A stretch of DNA of 64,000 nt from Collybia mongolica (GCA_013420905.1 JAAXNY010000006.1:2852001-2916000), one strand, 5' to 3'; positions 47,401-58,580 are shown, counted from the stretch's first letter. Made by a program: numbers and translations. Notes: generated by a model from the letters alone, not told the origin.

Positions 47401-48183
47401 TTCGGCTTTTGATCTTCAATTTCTGCCTTGTGTTCTAATTCCTGTGAAATTGATGTCTTTGCCTTTATCCAAATAGATTCTTCTTCGTCATCTTCTGAAT
47501 AGATGTATGTTCTGAGTAAATTGATTTCGTCTTCATCATCTTCTTCATTGATTCCTAAAAGTATTGGTTGCCAATCTTCAAGAGGTTGATTTTTTTGGAT
47601 TTCTTCTGGATATTCTTCCTGTATTTCAGTTACCGTTGCCTTGGGATATTGCCGTGTTTGTTTCATTTGTCGGATTTCTAGGTTTCTTCGGATTGCTTCC
47701 AATAGAACTCCTTTTTTGATACTTGGTCCAAAGTCTAGTGTTCCTTTTTCCCAATCGATCTTGGGGTTATGCCGTTTTAACCATGGTAGTCCAAGGATGA
47801 TGTTTTCTTTTCCGAGTCTGCTAACCAATAGTTGGATTCTGATTTCTTCATCTCCGATTCAAATCTTGGTCCATACACAGTCTGTGATGTTCCCTGATTT
47901 GTTCTTTGTCCCATCTACATTTCTGACCAAAATTGACTTTCTCAACGGGGTTGTCTTTATCTTGTTTTCTTCAATGAATGTTTTGTCAATGAAAATTCCT
48001 CCAGCTCCACAATTGATAAGTCTGATTGCTTGGGTTTTGATGTTTTTCTGTTCTTCAATCACCGTAATTGGAATAGATAATGATTGTCGATTCATCTCTC
48101 CTAAAATTACAGGTGACAATGTAACAGAATAGGTCTCGGCAGGTACTGACATTGATTCAGTCCACCTCTTTAAAAACCCTCAT
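44491..48183 (-). pseudogene. Gypsy pol: protease, RT, RNase H, integrase, chromodomain (stop-ridden)
   Basis: The protease reads RLINCGAGGIFID (about 48010), with N at the catalytic aspartate. Reverse transcriptase includes YPISPVEQGKLDEF, [18 protein letters not shown] and [14 protein letters not shown], where the second aspartate of the YMDD box is N. RNase H reads [15 protein letters not shown]. Integrase has the HHCC finger (GGHPGQYKTQELISQEYWWP, CATCQQMK), a core with N in place of the first aspartate (TANFVTDLP) and LSD-x-GPQFAAKVFKE with TGA at the arginine (45330-45332). A one-base deletion near 44845 shifts the frame before PVTYRLKLPPQWKIHPMFHA. The chromodomain is EEEYKVEGIINHRQQGRGFQ and YLMKWKDYSSAHNTWEP (about 44540-44660). 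Chromodomains guide such elements to heterochromatin. Confidence 0.92.
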
Positions 48184-49389
48184 CTTCCATATTCTTTAAG
48201 GCAATCTCTTTCTCTTCTTTGTCTAATTCTGCCATGAGGGATTGGATTTTCATATAGGCATCTTTGCCTTTCATTGGTAATTTTGGTTCTTCTTTTCATG
48301 GAGTTTGAGGAATTGAACCTCCTGCTTTGTGATCGGATGCTCAATGTCCAAACTTGTGGCATTCGAAGCATAGTCCTCGTTTCATATGTTCATCTCTTTC
48401 TTGGATAGTCAATCAATCTATATCCATCACATTTGGATCTTTGTTCAGGACATATCTGGGGTTGTTTTGTTGGAAATTGTATTTTTTCCCATTATTTCCT
48501 CCTGTGGGTTTTCCAGTATTCCCTTTGATTCATGCTACAATTGATTTTGCATGTCTGAATTGTGTATCAAATATAGATGCCTTCTGGTACCAGCCCTTGA
48601 TGGTGGTAGGTGGGTTATCCATCGTCAAAATTTTCTGCATCAAGGAAGGAGGTATTCCTTCCATGAAGTACTCAATGAGTGCTTTGCTTTTGGTGATCTG
48701 ACTTTCTGATGTGGCTGATTTGAATTCCGCAATGTAATCATCTGCTGTCATGTTTCCTTGCATGCGCAGTGTTTTCAAGGTTTGTCTGGCATCTCCTGCT
48801 TCATCTGGTGTAGAGAACGCTTCTTCGACTGTTGTTATAAAATCTATAAAGGTTCCTGGGTTGCTACTGTTCTCTCCATACCAAGACTTCTTCCATGGTC
48901 CTGCTGTTCCTCCTTTCATATATGAAAGCACGTAAAGGATCTTCTTCCATTCCGTGTCATAGATTCCATTGTTTGCTTGCAAGGACATCTTGCAGTCAAG
49001 GACAAAGTCCTTTGTCATCTTTTGGTTTCCATCAAAAATATTTGGTGAACTGAGTTTGATCTCAGTAGGTGTTTGTTTGTCTGCCATCTCTATATCAGAG
49101 TCGGGTGGTATCGGGGAATCTGGTGATTCGGGTTTCGGTGGTTTCTCTGGTTCCTTTTGTTTGGAACTTTCTGCCTTTGGTTTCGGCGTCGTGGGCATTT
49201 CTATTGTTTGTGTGACTACTGTGAGTCTTGGCTGTTCTTCTGCATCTTGAAAGTCTTCGTTGCTGAAGGCGCTTTGCCTGCTACTGCTTCTACTACTTCC
49301 ACTGCTACTTGCAGGGTTCAATCCATATCATGTTGGTGCCGTTGCGTCTAAACCTTAATAGGTTGATGGTTCTGATCAGCTTGACCTTT
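48184..49389 (-). pseudogene. Gypsy gag with zinc knuckle
   Basis: The gag frame is open from about 49321 to 48530: serine-rich start, acidic linker, then PNIFDGNQKMTKDFVLDCKM, YVLSYMKGGTAGPWKKSWYG and MTADDYIAEFKSATSESQIT, the retrotransposon Gag domain. A TGA at 48530-48532 ends the open part. The continuation to about 48190 encodes a knuckle, CFECHKFGH-x-ASDH, again with TGA at the x. No ATG is seen at the natural start; upstream in frame a further TGA separates TAPT and YGLNPASSS. Confidence 0.88.
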
Positions 49390-49863
49390 TGTTATGGCTG
49401 TTTAGGCCTTATCCTCTAGATCAATTCAATGTATTGTTTGTTCGTTCTAGATCATTGACTTCTATAAGTCCAATGTCTGATGACTCCCTCAATAGGGCTA
49501 GAGTCAAATCGTCTGATCAAAGATGCACTACTCCCTTTGTAAGGTAAGTAGGATCAAGTTTGCGTCAAAGAGTCAAGTAGATGAATAAGGTGTATTCAGC
49601 TAGGTCAAGCTAAAGAACTAGCTAAGCTAAAATATCCCTATATATATGTAAAGGTTCGATAAGCATGGTTTATGCTATTTGTTGTAGATAAAGAGAATGA
49701 GTAAGCTTTAATGAGAATGAGTAAGTGTAATATAAAAGATGAGTAAGCATGAGAAAAGGAATGCATATATGGGTCTTGAGAGATAAGAGTCGATAAGCAT
49801 CTGGTAATCAGTAATGTGTAAGAAAAAGAAGTAATGGGGCACGTGAATAGGGAATTTGTAACA
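49390..49863 (-). repeat. Gypsy 5' LTR
   Basis: 474 bp, nearly identical to 42920-43393; TSD CAGGC at 49864-49868. Confidence 0.95.
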
Positions 49864-49868
49864 CAGGC

Positions 49869-51174
49869 CTTATCTTTGTTGTTAGATGGGTGCCCAGGAG
49901 GAGGAGTACTCCTATTCTTGGTGCTCTTTTATCAGGGCTTGGCATGCCAATCTCTCAGTCACTTTTCTCTTGATATGTGTCAGCTAATTCTCTCAGAGTG
50001 TTGGGATATCTAATCCTTCTGTGATCCAAGTGTAAGGGGTAGCATTGCCACAAGTGTTGCCAAAGAGAGAGTGATGTGCACAGCAAGATCAACATGCAGT
50101 GAAGGGGGCATTAGGGGCACAGGCAGCTTAGTTGCACAAGAGTTACCCTGTCCTAAGTGATTGTGAAGGTGTTGACCCATAAGGGCAACACCATCTATAT
50201 AGGTACATCATGGATAAACTATGGATATATCACAGAAACCAATATGAGTCTGCTAGGGCTCTACAATGATCTGGGGATAAACTGTCAGTAGGGAGGTATG
50301 GTACTAACTGCAAAAGGGGTTAGGGGAGGTGTCACAAGGTATGTAGGTTACACTGAGGTGGTCTCAAGGCACCAGCAGCATATGGAGTTAGATATACAAT
50401 AAGTGAAGAATATCTGAGCAACTAGATTGGAAATGAACTAGTGTTCCCCTTACACTGGGTTCCAGTATCTTCTCAATTATTAGGGACTGTCCCAAGTCAA
50501 TCTGTAGTTTTGGCACAAATACAGACCTGTTGTGAGTCCATATTCCCTTCTCACTATAGTCCTTCTTGAGTATATTTTGTCATGTGTTATGTCATATAGG
50601 CCATGCTTCACCTATACTTTCTCCACACCCTTGGTGGGTGATCATGTTCTAAGATAGTCTTTGCAACATATACAGCCTTTGTCTGGGATATTCCTTAGGC
50701 ATGAGGTTGTCTCACTACTATTACATCCATTGACATGTAAAGGCACCTGCCTCAATGAATAGACTTGTAATGATGATCATACTCATTATCTGGTTCCCTT
50801 TTGTCTCAAGGCAACTAAGTGGTCTTGGTATGATTATCAGATCAGGTTCTCTTCCATAATCCTTGTTTATCTCTGGCATGTTTGATTACAATATACTTTA
50901 TTAGCACAAAATTATAAATTATGAGTGCAGATGGTTGCCTGTTATATCAACATGGCAACATTGGGAACTCCCTGCTATTGTTTAGACCAGGTATATAGGA
51001 TAGAGACACCTGGCAGAAAATCCTCAGAGTATTCTCTTTTGATTTCCTCTGCTAGGTGAGTACATAGACTCTACCATACTTCTAAATATAACTTAGGTGG
51101 AGTGGGCCAACACACTGTGTGGCAGGTACTCATTCTTTATTTCTTTTCTTAGGAGAAATAAGCCCATTCCATAT
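49869..51174. other. Relict DNA between Gypsy and hAT-2
   Basis: About 1.3 kb continuing the interrupted Copia relic and other decayed sequence. No open frame of note and no recognisable motif. AT-rich, with a run of short words such as AAGTGTAAGG. Confidence 0.4.
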
Positions 51175-54063
51175 TCAGGAAGTAGTGATGTGCAGGGCCT
51201 GGCCCAAAGCCCGCAAGCCCGTGAAGCCCAGCCCGTGAAGCCTCAGCCCAGCCTGGCCCTAGTACCAGGCTTGTGAGAGCCTAGGGCTCAGCTCAACGTC
51301 TCAAAAGCCTGAGCCAAGCCCACAAGCCCGGGCATCCGGGGGTCGGAGTGTGAAAGGTTGCGATCACTATTGATGACGAACCAACTGTACAGTTTTGAAG
51401 CCACCATCAAAAAAGAACATCAAAAAGTCCAGGGACAAGGTACAATCCTGTGCCCAGATCATCGTGATGTCGACAAACGCTCAATCAGCGCATCGCCCAA
51501 AACGGACAGTAACCGCTTCGAGCAAACTCGTGGACCCCCACAACACGGCTCAGCACAATGTCCAGTCTCACAAGCATGCTATTGAAGCAAAACGAGCAGC
51601 GGAATCTGCTGGTCACCAAGACGCAACGAGTGCTGGTGAACCAGCTAATCTATCATCCCCATTGGGACCACCCATCGTCTCGTCGCAAGGGCCACAAATC
51701 ATCACAAAAAACTCAACCACAACGACGGTGAGGACTCAGACAGCACAGGTAAACAAATTGGGCACCATAAGCAACTCCCATTTCACTGTTTTACCTTTTG
51801 ACCACCCACAAGCTCTAGGGATCAAAAAGGCTCGGCATGCGATTGTAATTGATGAAAGCAATGAAGAGATGGATGTCGTGGCAGCGACAGACACTGGAAA
51901 GGCTTCAAGCAAAGGTGCGTTCCAGTCTTTTCATTCCTGCATCTGGATTAATACAGAATATGATATTGTAGAGAAGCTGCACCACAACAATGATTCGCAT
52001 CGATCCGATGTCACTGGGTCGGATGGATTTTTGGCAGACATTGATGTACAGGCTGTCTCTGATACCATTCAGAAAACCAACTACAAAGATTGGGGTCGCG
52101 ACATTGACCATTTCTTTAGTCCGTTGTATAAGGCTGATGGGAAAAAATTTCGAAATTGCCGAACATGCTTGTGAGTCTCATCCTGACCCCGTTGTGCGCT
52201 GTTTTGTTGACAAAAACCACAAGAAAAAAATCTCCTGGTCATCCTGTTGCCCTCGTTGCACATGTATCTACCTTACGACGACATATGGAATCATCCCATA
52301 AAGTATTTAATTTCCCTTACTCTTCGTTTTTATTGATGAGAAAAACCGTGCTACATTAGGCAATGTATAGAAATTGGGCAGAAAAAGAAGGTTTCCCATC
52401 AATGCTACCAAAGGATGTGGAAAAACGCTGTCAGGATGCCGAAACCGAGAAGCAAGTGCGTCTCGACCCTCACCTCACCGAGAGGCCCCTGAAGGAGAGG
52501 GTAATCCCGTATACCGATAACCTCTTCTGTGAAGCTGCTATCGAGTGGCTTGTATCTACTGACCAGGTAACGTGGCGTACTGTATTGCTTGTTTCTTGTC
52601 TCTAATTAATGAATCACATTACAGCCAATCCAAGCGCTCGAGCATCCAGCATTTCAAAACATGATCCATACTGCTGCTCACACAACCAATGGAGTCAAAA
52701 TCCCCGATTGCCGTCAAACTCGACAAGCGGTTATTGATATGTTCAAGGAACAATTAACGGCACTACGCAAAAAGCTAATGGTATGGCCCACCCAGAGCTT
52801 TTGGTGCTTTTCTCATACTACGTCGTCTAGAGTGACAGAGTGAAAGGTAAAGTAAGCCTCACATGCGATGTGTGGCAGGTGTCAAATAGTGATGCCTACT
52901 TTGCTGTGACCGGTTCCTGGATTGAGGAGAGTGATGGGAAGTGGCAAGTTCAATCAGCGCTTCTTGGATTTACACAACTAAATAATGCACACAACGGAGT
53001 CCGCCTCGGCCAAGCGTTGTTCAAGATTGTTGCACGAATCAGGATCGCTCACAAGGTAAATGTGTGCATATTTGCTCGCCTGCGTCATGACTGATGGCAT
53101 GATGAATATAGATTGGACATATCACCTGCGACAACGCCTTGAACAACAATACAATGATGGTAGAATTCTCAAAGCACATCAAGAATGCCACTGGGAAACG
53201 TTACAATCCAGATCAGAACCGCATTCGGTGAACCTCTTTGTTGTCATTTCATCTTCTATGCCAATGTTGAACTGTTTTATAGCTGTCTTGCTCACATCAT
53301 CAATCTCGCAACGCAAGCATTGATATCAACTCACAGTAAATCGAAACATTACCAGGCGAGCCCGAGGCAGATCTTCCTGTCAATCGAGGATTTGACTGTG
53401 ATGAAGTGGGACTCATCTGTGCAATATGCGTGAAGGTAAGACGCTTCAATTATATGTTCTAATTGAAGTTGATTACTGTTGAACAGGTCCGTTCATCTGC
53501 AAAATGCAAGCAACTTTTTGCCGATATCCAGACGTGTGCAAAAGTAAAAGCCCATCAACTTCTCCTGGACATGGTTGTCTGTTGGTCCTCCACCTACCTA
53601 ATGACTACACGTGCAGAATCAACGAGACCAGTAGGTCCCTAAAAACGGCTTGCTGATTGGCTTTGCTGACTGGTAATAGTATGTCGACACGTTTGTGTAT
53701 GAAATCGGACGCGAGGAGCGGGACCTTGGGAAACGACAAAAAATTGATCAGCTCCAGCTGTCAAACGATGAGTGGGGGCATCTCACATTATTCAATGATC
53801 TGTTAGCTGTGAGTAGAACGACTCCAGAAAATTTGTCACTGATGTCGGTCTGATGATATAGCACGCCAATAATGCGCAACAAGCCTTCTCATCAGATCAG
53901 GGACCAACCCTTCACCTCGCATTACCTGCTCTCGAAGCGTTGCACAGGGCTTGGACAAAACAAGCTGCTCGCACGAAATACTCGGACTTTGTTCCTGCTC
54001 TGAATGCCGGGCTTGCAAAGATTGAAGAGTACTATAATTGAACCGCTCAATCTGATGCCTATA

Positions 54064-55671
54064 CAGTGGCTCAAAAAACTGCCCCAATGTTTGTACATTT
54101 TTGAAAGATCAATATGGTATGAAGTGCTGACATAAGCAGGGGACCTGGGGTAATTATGTAAGATACTATGACATCGTGGCTTTCCAATGGACCCTGGATC
54201 ATGTGATTTGGATCAAAACCCATTAAGCTATAGGCCAAACAAAATGATTACTCATTGGGGCAGTTTTTTGACCCTCTATTAATTTTCTATCTAATACTTT
54301 GTATGACCACCTTTTGCCTTTATAACTGCTTGTATCCGCCTGGGCATACTTTCTATCAGGTTTTGGCATACCTCTGGTGGAATTTCACCCCACTCTTCAG
54401 CCAATCTATCCCACAACTCATGTACTCCTTTGGGTGGTGTCGGATATTCTTTAAGACGGCGCTTGAGATGTTCCCAAAGGTGTTCTATTGGATTCATGTC
54501 AGGGGATTGGGCAGGCCAGCCAAGGACTTGAATGTTGTTGTCTTCAAACCACTGTGTGGCCAGTCCAGATGTGTGTTTGGGGTCGTTATCTTGCTGAAAG
54601 TAGCGCTCGCCATCCACCATTTCCAACTTCTCAAAACTTTCCTGAACTCCACTCTCCAAAATTTCACAGTATTGAACCTTGTCCATGTTCCCCTGCACCT
54701 CTATGAGCTTTCCCACTCCATTCCACCCCATACAACCCCATACCATGAGGTTTCCTCCTCCTCCATGTTTGACAGTAGGTGATGTTGTTCTATCAGATGG
54801 TGGTTCTCCCCTTTGTTTCCAGACATAAACCTTTCCATCTGACCCAATCCTATTGATTTTGGTCTCATCTGTCCATAGAACCCTTTTCCAGTCCTCCACA
54901 GTCCAGCTTTCATGATATTTTGCAAACTGGAGACGCCAGATGCGATGGGCTCGTTTGAGAAGAGGAGCTTTCCTCTTTGTAGCAGCATAAAATTGATTTT
55001 CCTTGAGTGCATTTCTGACTGTCTGGGGTGTGACAGGATTGGGGATGATGCCATTGATGAATTGGGTAGCCTGAACTGCATTATCAAGCTTCCCTGACTT
55101 GATTTGACGAATAATTGACTGTTTGTCACGAACAGACAGCTTGGAGGGGCGGCCACCAAGGTTGTTTTCTTTGTTTCCATCCACATCTTTGCTGATCCTA
55201 CTGATGGTACCCTTCCCTAGACCAGTTTTCTCCTTGATTTGATGCTGAGAATAGCCCTCATTGAGGAGAGAAACAACAGTATTGTGCTGAGCAGTAGAAA
55301 TGGCTTTCATGATGGTGGTAAGAGGTCAAGAAGATGATTGAACCAATTCCAACATGTCAAATTGATACAAATAAAGTCACATGACATTGTTTATTCTTCC
55401 CACAGTCCATAATGTTCTTGCATTGGATCATAAATGCCAGAATAATGGAAAATAAGATAAGGGTCAAAAAACTGCCCCAATAAGTAGCCATTTTGTTTGG
55501 CTTATAGCTTAATGGATATTGATCCAAATCACATGATCCAGGGTCCATTGGAAAGCCACGATGTCATAGTATCTTACATAATTACCCCAGGTCCCCTGCT
55601 TATGTCAGCACTTCATACCATATTGATCTTTCAAAAATGTACAAACATTGGGGCAGTTTTTTGAGCCACTG
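54064..55671 (-). mobile_element. Tc1-like element (Tc1-2) with intact transposase
   Basis: TA duplications lie at 54062-54063 and 55672-55673. The ends read CAGTGGCTCAAAAAACTGCC on both strands. The inverted repeats are about 215 bp and nearly identical. Each arm carries an inverted copy of the end at its inner edge (54257-54276 and about 55456-55480). Total 1608 bp. Same architecture as Tc1-1, but the arm sequences differ between the two. Confidence 0.95.
54291..55310 (-). CDS. Tc1-like transposase, DD34E, full-length open frame
   Basis: An uninterrupted 339-codon frame (ATG at 55308-55310). N-terminal helix-turn-helix: HNTVVSLLNEGYSQHQIKEK and GLGKGTISRISKD (residues about 10-45), then a second one with an AT-hook-like GGRPSKLS (about 52-60) and NPVTPQTVRNALKE (about 90-105). 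Catalytic triad: WTDETKINR (first D, about residue 151), QQDNDPKH (second D, about 243) and NPIEHLWEHL (E, 34 residues after the second D). The motif AQSPDMNP precedes the glutamate as in other Tc1 transposases. All expected residues are present, so this copy could still produce a working enzyme that cuts at the element ends and inserts at TA. Confidence 0.93.
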   Translation of the reverse strand: MKAISTAQHNTVVSLLNEGYSQHQIKEKTGLGKGTISRISKDVDGNKENNLGGRPSKLSVRDKQSIIRQIKSGKLDNAVQATQFINGIIPNPVTPQTVRNALKENQFYAATKRKAPLLKRAHRIWRLQFAKYHESWTVEDWKRVLWTDETKINRIGSDGKVYVWKQRGEPPSDRTTSPTVKHGGGGNLMVWGCMGWNGVGKLIEVQGNMDKVQYCEILESGVQESFEKLEMVDGERYFQQDNDPKHTSGLATQWFEDNNIQVLGWPAQSPDMNPIEHLWEHLKRRLKEYPTPPKGVHELWDRLAEEWGEIPPEVCQNLIESMPRRIQAVIKAKGGHTKY

Positions 55672-56741
55672 TACATTTGCCATGTGTATGTGACATCGTC
55701 GTATGGATTCGGATCATTATTGACAAAATTCTCAGTACTTGACCCATCATCCAAAACGGAACACATCCAAATGTACTGGGGAGACGACAAGTTGGAAGAA
55801 ATCAAGAAGCAGGCGGAACTAACAGTCAGTCAGTCTCACTCAATATTCCACCAGCGAGGCTGACAAAAGATGGTAGTATAAGCAACGATGTCTCAAGATG
55901 TATGGCAACAATCCCGCACCACCCCAACCACAACAGACCGGAAAATCGGCGATGCATAAGGTTGGAGTCCTCCTTCGTGAGTTGTCGGATGATGAAGACG
56001 AGCCCTCGCCGAGTGCAACGCCAGCCCCCATGGGCAATTCGAGTGAACCATGGCTCACTGGTTTCAACAAATATTGGGACTCGAGGGACCATCTGGGAGA
56101 TATGAGTATCGTTGAGTGGTGGGGTGTACGTATCTCCATTCTCAGTCATTCCCTGATGCTGACACATTTACGCCAGTGGAACATTACTCGACACCCGGTC
56201 TGGGCGTCTCTTGCACGAGACTACCTGCCAGTCATGGCATCGTCCGTTTCCAGTGAACGGGCGTTCTCCTTGGCTGGAATCACGATCAGCAAGCGCCGCA
56301 ATCGACTCAAACCAGACATTGTCGAAGCTTTACAGTTTCTGAAGTGTATGTATCGCCGTGATCTTCTTTTTCGAGAGGATCCATGTGCCGAAACGGAGGT
56401 GGAGGAACTTGAGGGGGCGAGTCCTATCGAAGGCAATACCCAGAACACAGAAGAGGGGTGGGATATCATAGTTAAGGATCTTCAAGATAACGAGGACTTC
56501 AAGGATTATGATGATGGTAATGTATTTGTTCAAGACATTTCGTAGGCACCTGTAGGCTGCTATCGATATTAAATGTGATTCCCCCCTACGGAGCCCGGGC
56601 CTAAGCCTGAGCTTGGCCTGACCCAGCCTGAGCCCTCTACCAAGGCTGAGCTCATGTCTTGGGCAAGCCTGAGCCCCACTAAGCCAGGCCTAAGCCTGCG
56701 GCTTTGAGCCCAGCCGGGCCCTGCACATCACTATCAGGAAG

Positions 56742-57350
56742 TTGTAATTAACTAAAAATGACAGGTGATATTTTATAGAGGTCATGTGACCATGAGAACT
56801 GTCACCAGGTAAGCAAGCAATACCTGTACACAAAAGCCAATGCCATAGCTTGTCTGGTTATGAGAAAAATACAAAAAAATCAGGACTTACTTTTTCCCAG
56901 GGTCATGGACAATAAATGTTGTTGTCATGTATTTGGTATGCTTACATGATGGAATAGATCATGTGATTTGTGTCAACAATCAGAGAAATCTTTTTTTTTT
57001 TTTTTTTGGTCATATAATAATATTAAGCACATGTGGGTTTGACCCAGCTACATGCGGGCATAAACACCTATTACCACTAAGTAATCTGTAATGAGCCATC
57101 AGGGTGGAGCTGTACACTAAGTTGCTCTCCAGGTCATATTACAGGTCTAGACTGAGGATACCTGCAGTCCAACGGTATTGTACTGTACCATGTCTGAACC
57201 TCCCAACGCCTTAAAGGTTTGCCTTTGCTTGTCGGGGCATGGTCCCCTCCCTTCATATTGGTACCCTGTTCCACTCCCCCCCTGGTATTTTCAGGTCACC
57301 CTGGAAACCCAGCTCAGTTTTTATTCACCATCAAATTGAAACCTCTTGAT
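56742..57350. other. Relict DNA right of hAT-2
   Basis: About 600 bp without a gene. It contains a run of about 18 T residues near 56991-57007, perhaps an old retroposed A-tail on the minus strand. No other recognisable signal. Confidence 0.4.
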
Positions 57351-57545
57351 TGAGGGGGAGTGTTGAAAATTGCACTCTTATTATCACATGACCACATGGT
57401 CTGTGCAACACTATCTGGTCCATGTGCACTTATAAAAACATATATAAGAAGTAGTTTATCCACCTTATATGATTATCATTTTACATATTCTTCTCTTGTT
57501 ACTAGTAAGGCTACTAATGGCTCAGGTAGGATTGACTCAGATGTA
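57351..57545 (+). repeat. Copia-like 3' LTR fragment with polypurine tract
   Basis: TGAGGGGGAG at 57351-57360 is directly followed by TGTTGAAAATTGCACTC, the arrangement of a polypurine tract and LTR start. A TATA-like AT-rich stretch lies at about 57430-57450. The LTR breaks off into Gypsy RT sequence near 57555. The second LTR is not in the window. Confidence 0.6.
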
Positions 57546-57554
57546 ATATGTAGA

Positions 57555-58580
57555 ACAGTCTGCTGTGTGCATGCCTTATTAGTATCTGGATGGCATTCTC
57601 ATCTATACATGCACCCTGGAGGAGCATTGCCATGTCTCATGCTTGGTCATGGAATACTTGCAGAAACACAGGCTGTATTTGCAATTGGACAAGTGTGAAT
57701 ACCTCAGCCTCACCATTTTGGAAGGACATGCCAAAGTGGACCCCATCAAAGTTGCTAGAGTGGTGAACTGGCCTAAGCCTACAAACAAGAAGCAAGTACA
57801 GTCATTTCTTGGCTTTACAGGCTTCTATTGGCAGCTCATCCTTGGCTTCTTGCATCATGTGCCCACTCTTTGGTCTCACCAGGAAGGATGCACTATGGGT
57901 ATGGGGTGAAGTGCAACAGGAGGCATTTGACAAACTCAAATGCACAGTCATCATCACAACCAGTACTTGCATTTGCCAATGATAACTGTCCATTTTGCAT
58001 TGAGGCCAACAGCTCCAATTTTGCAACTGGTGCAGTATTATTGCAACTCAGCAGAGAAGATGGCAAGTGGCACCATTTTTCTCAAAGAGCTTGAAACTCA
58101 AGAGAACCTGAAAATGGTGTGCATAGAATGTTTTACTGTAATCAGTGCTGGCCTATGTTAGCTTGAAATACCTCTGGTGTCCATCTACGTCTAACAGATT
58201 TGATTCAGAGTGTGCTTCAGTTACAAAAGCTCAGTATGAACTACATGCAATATGATATCAAGTTTGTCAAGAGGTATGGTATGAAGCTTGTTAGCCAACC
58301 TTTGTGCCTCCCCCATGTGATTAGCTCCTACCAGATGAGTCAAGTTGATGAAATCCATGTGCTTTGCAACATGCTCAATACTGGCACCTGCAAATGAGCC
58401 CAGCTTACCAAACGGAAGTCACAAGCCATATACTTGAAGTAGAGAAACAAGCTGCACCAGGGGAGTTGACAGGGAAGGTACAGAAGGTAAGATCAGACAA
58501 GGGGACTGGAGAATATGTACCTATAATAGAACACAGCAAACTACAGTACCATAAGTATTGGTTCCATTAGTAGGTAGGTA
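57555..58580 (+). pseudogene. Gypsy reverse transcriptase/RNase H fragment
   Basis: The forward frame near 57580 encodes YLDGILIYTCTLEEH (YLDD box with G for the second D), LYLQLDKCEYLSLTILEGHA and VDPIKVARVVNWPKP with QVQSFLGFTGFYWQLI. After frame changes come PVLAFANDNCPFCIEANSSN and ATGAVLLQLSREDGKWH (RNase H, about 57958-58065), then a weak match to the region before integrase. No LTRs or TSDs are assignable. This is an old fragment from a different Gypsy family than 42920-49863. Confidence 0.8.

Larger units (their letters stand above)
42920..49863 (-). mobile_element. Full-length Gypsy (Tf-like chromovirus) LTR retrotransposon
   Basis: Two 474-bp LTRs (42920-43393, 49390-49863) are flanked by the 5-bp TSD CAGGC. 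I count about ten differences between the LTRs (about 2 percent), so insertion was fairly recent. On the minus strand the order is Gag with zinc knuckle, aspartic protease, reverse transcriptase, RNase H, integrase, chromodomain and then an extra third ORF (43427-44440). A purine-rich tract (AGAGATAGAGAGGGGG) abuts the 3' LTR. More than ten in-frame TGA codons sit where arginine is expected, and catalytic residues are changed, so it cannot be active. Confidence 0.95.
51467..56545 (+). pseudogene. hAT-2 transposase, split by Tc1-2
   Basis: A likely start at the ATG at 51467 gives MSTNAQSAHRPKRTVTASSK. The BED zinc-finger region is DIDHFFSPLYKADGKKFRNC with LRRHMESSHK after an intron. Catalytic exons read VSLTCDVWQVSNSDAYFAVT (about 52857), NAHNGVRLGQALFKI, HITCDNALNNNTMM (about 53118) and CAKVKAHQLLLDMVVCWSST. 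The frame reaches GLAKIEEYYN and then a TGA at about 54038, shortly before the Tc1 insertion. After the Tc1 an intron is still recognisable and VLDPSSKTEHIQMYWGDD follows. The dimerisation domain is MSIVEWWGV, HPVWASLARDYLPVMASSVS and SERAFSLAGITISKRRNRLK (about 56100-56310). The frame ends in an acidic tail at the TAG at 56543-56545. Confidence 0.85.
51183..56733 (+). mobile_element. hAT DNA transposon (hAT-2, Ac-like)
   Basis: Perfect 16-bp terminal inverted repeats, TAGTGATGTGCAGGGC and GCCCTGCACATCACTA, are flanked by a perfect 8-bp TSD, TCAGGAAG (51175-51182 and 56734-56741). About 150 bp inside each end is GC-rich with repeated AAGCCC/GGGCTT-like words, subterminal repeats unlike the AT-rich surroundings. 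The transposase gene is on the plus strand and is split by a Tc1 element (54064-55671). Without it the element is about 3.9 kb. Confidence 0.95.

Noticed and set aside
42920..49863. Two 474-bp repeats considered as a CRISPR-like or tandem array
   Set aside because: Only two copies, with TG...CA ends, TSD and retroelement genes between them: they are LTRs. No CRISPR array is present in the window.
54255..54782. 175-codon plus-strand open frame
   Set aside because: It is the antisense shadow of the intact Tc1-2 transposase; the same kind of shadow occurs at 27635-28174 for Tc1-1.
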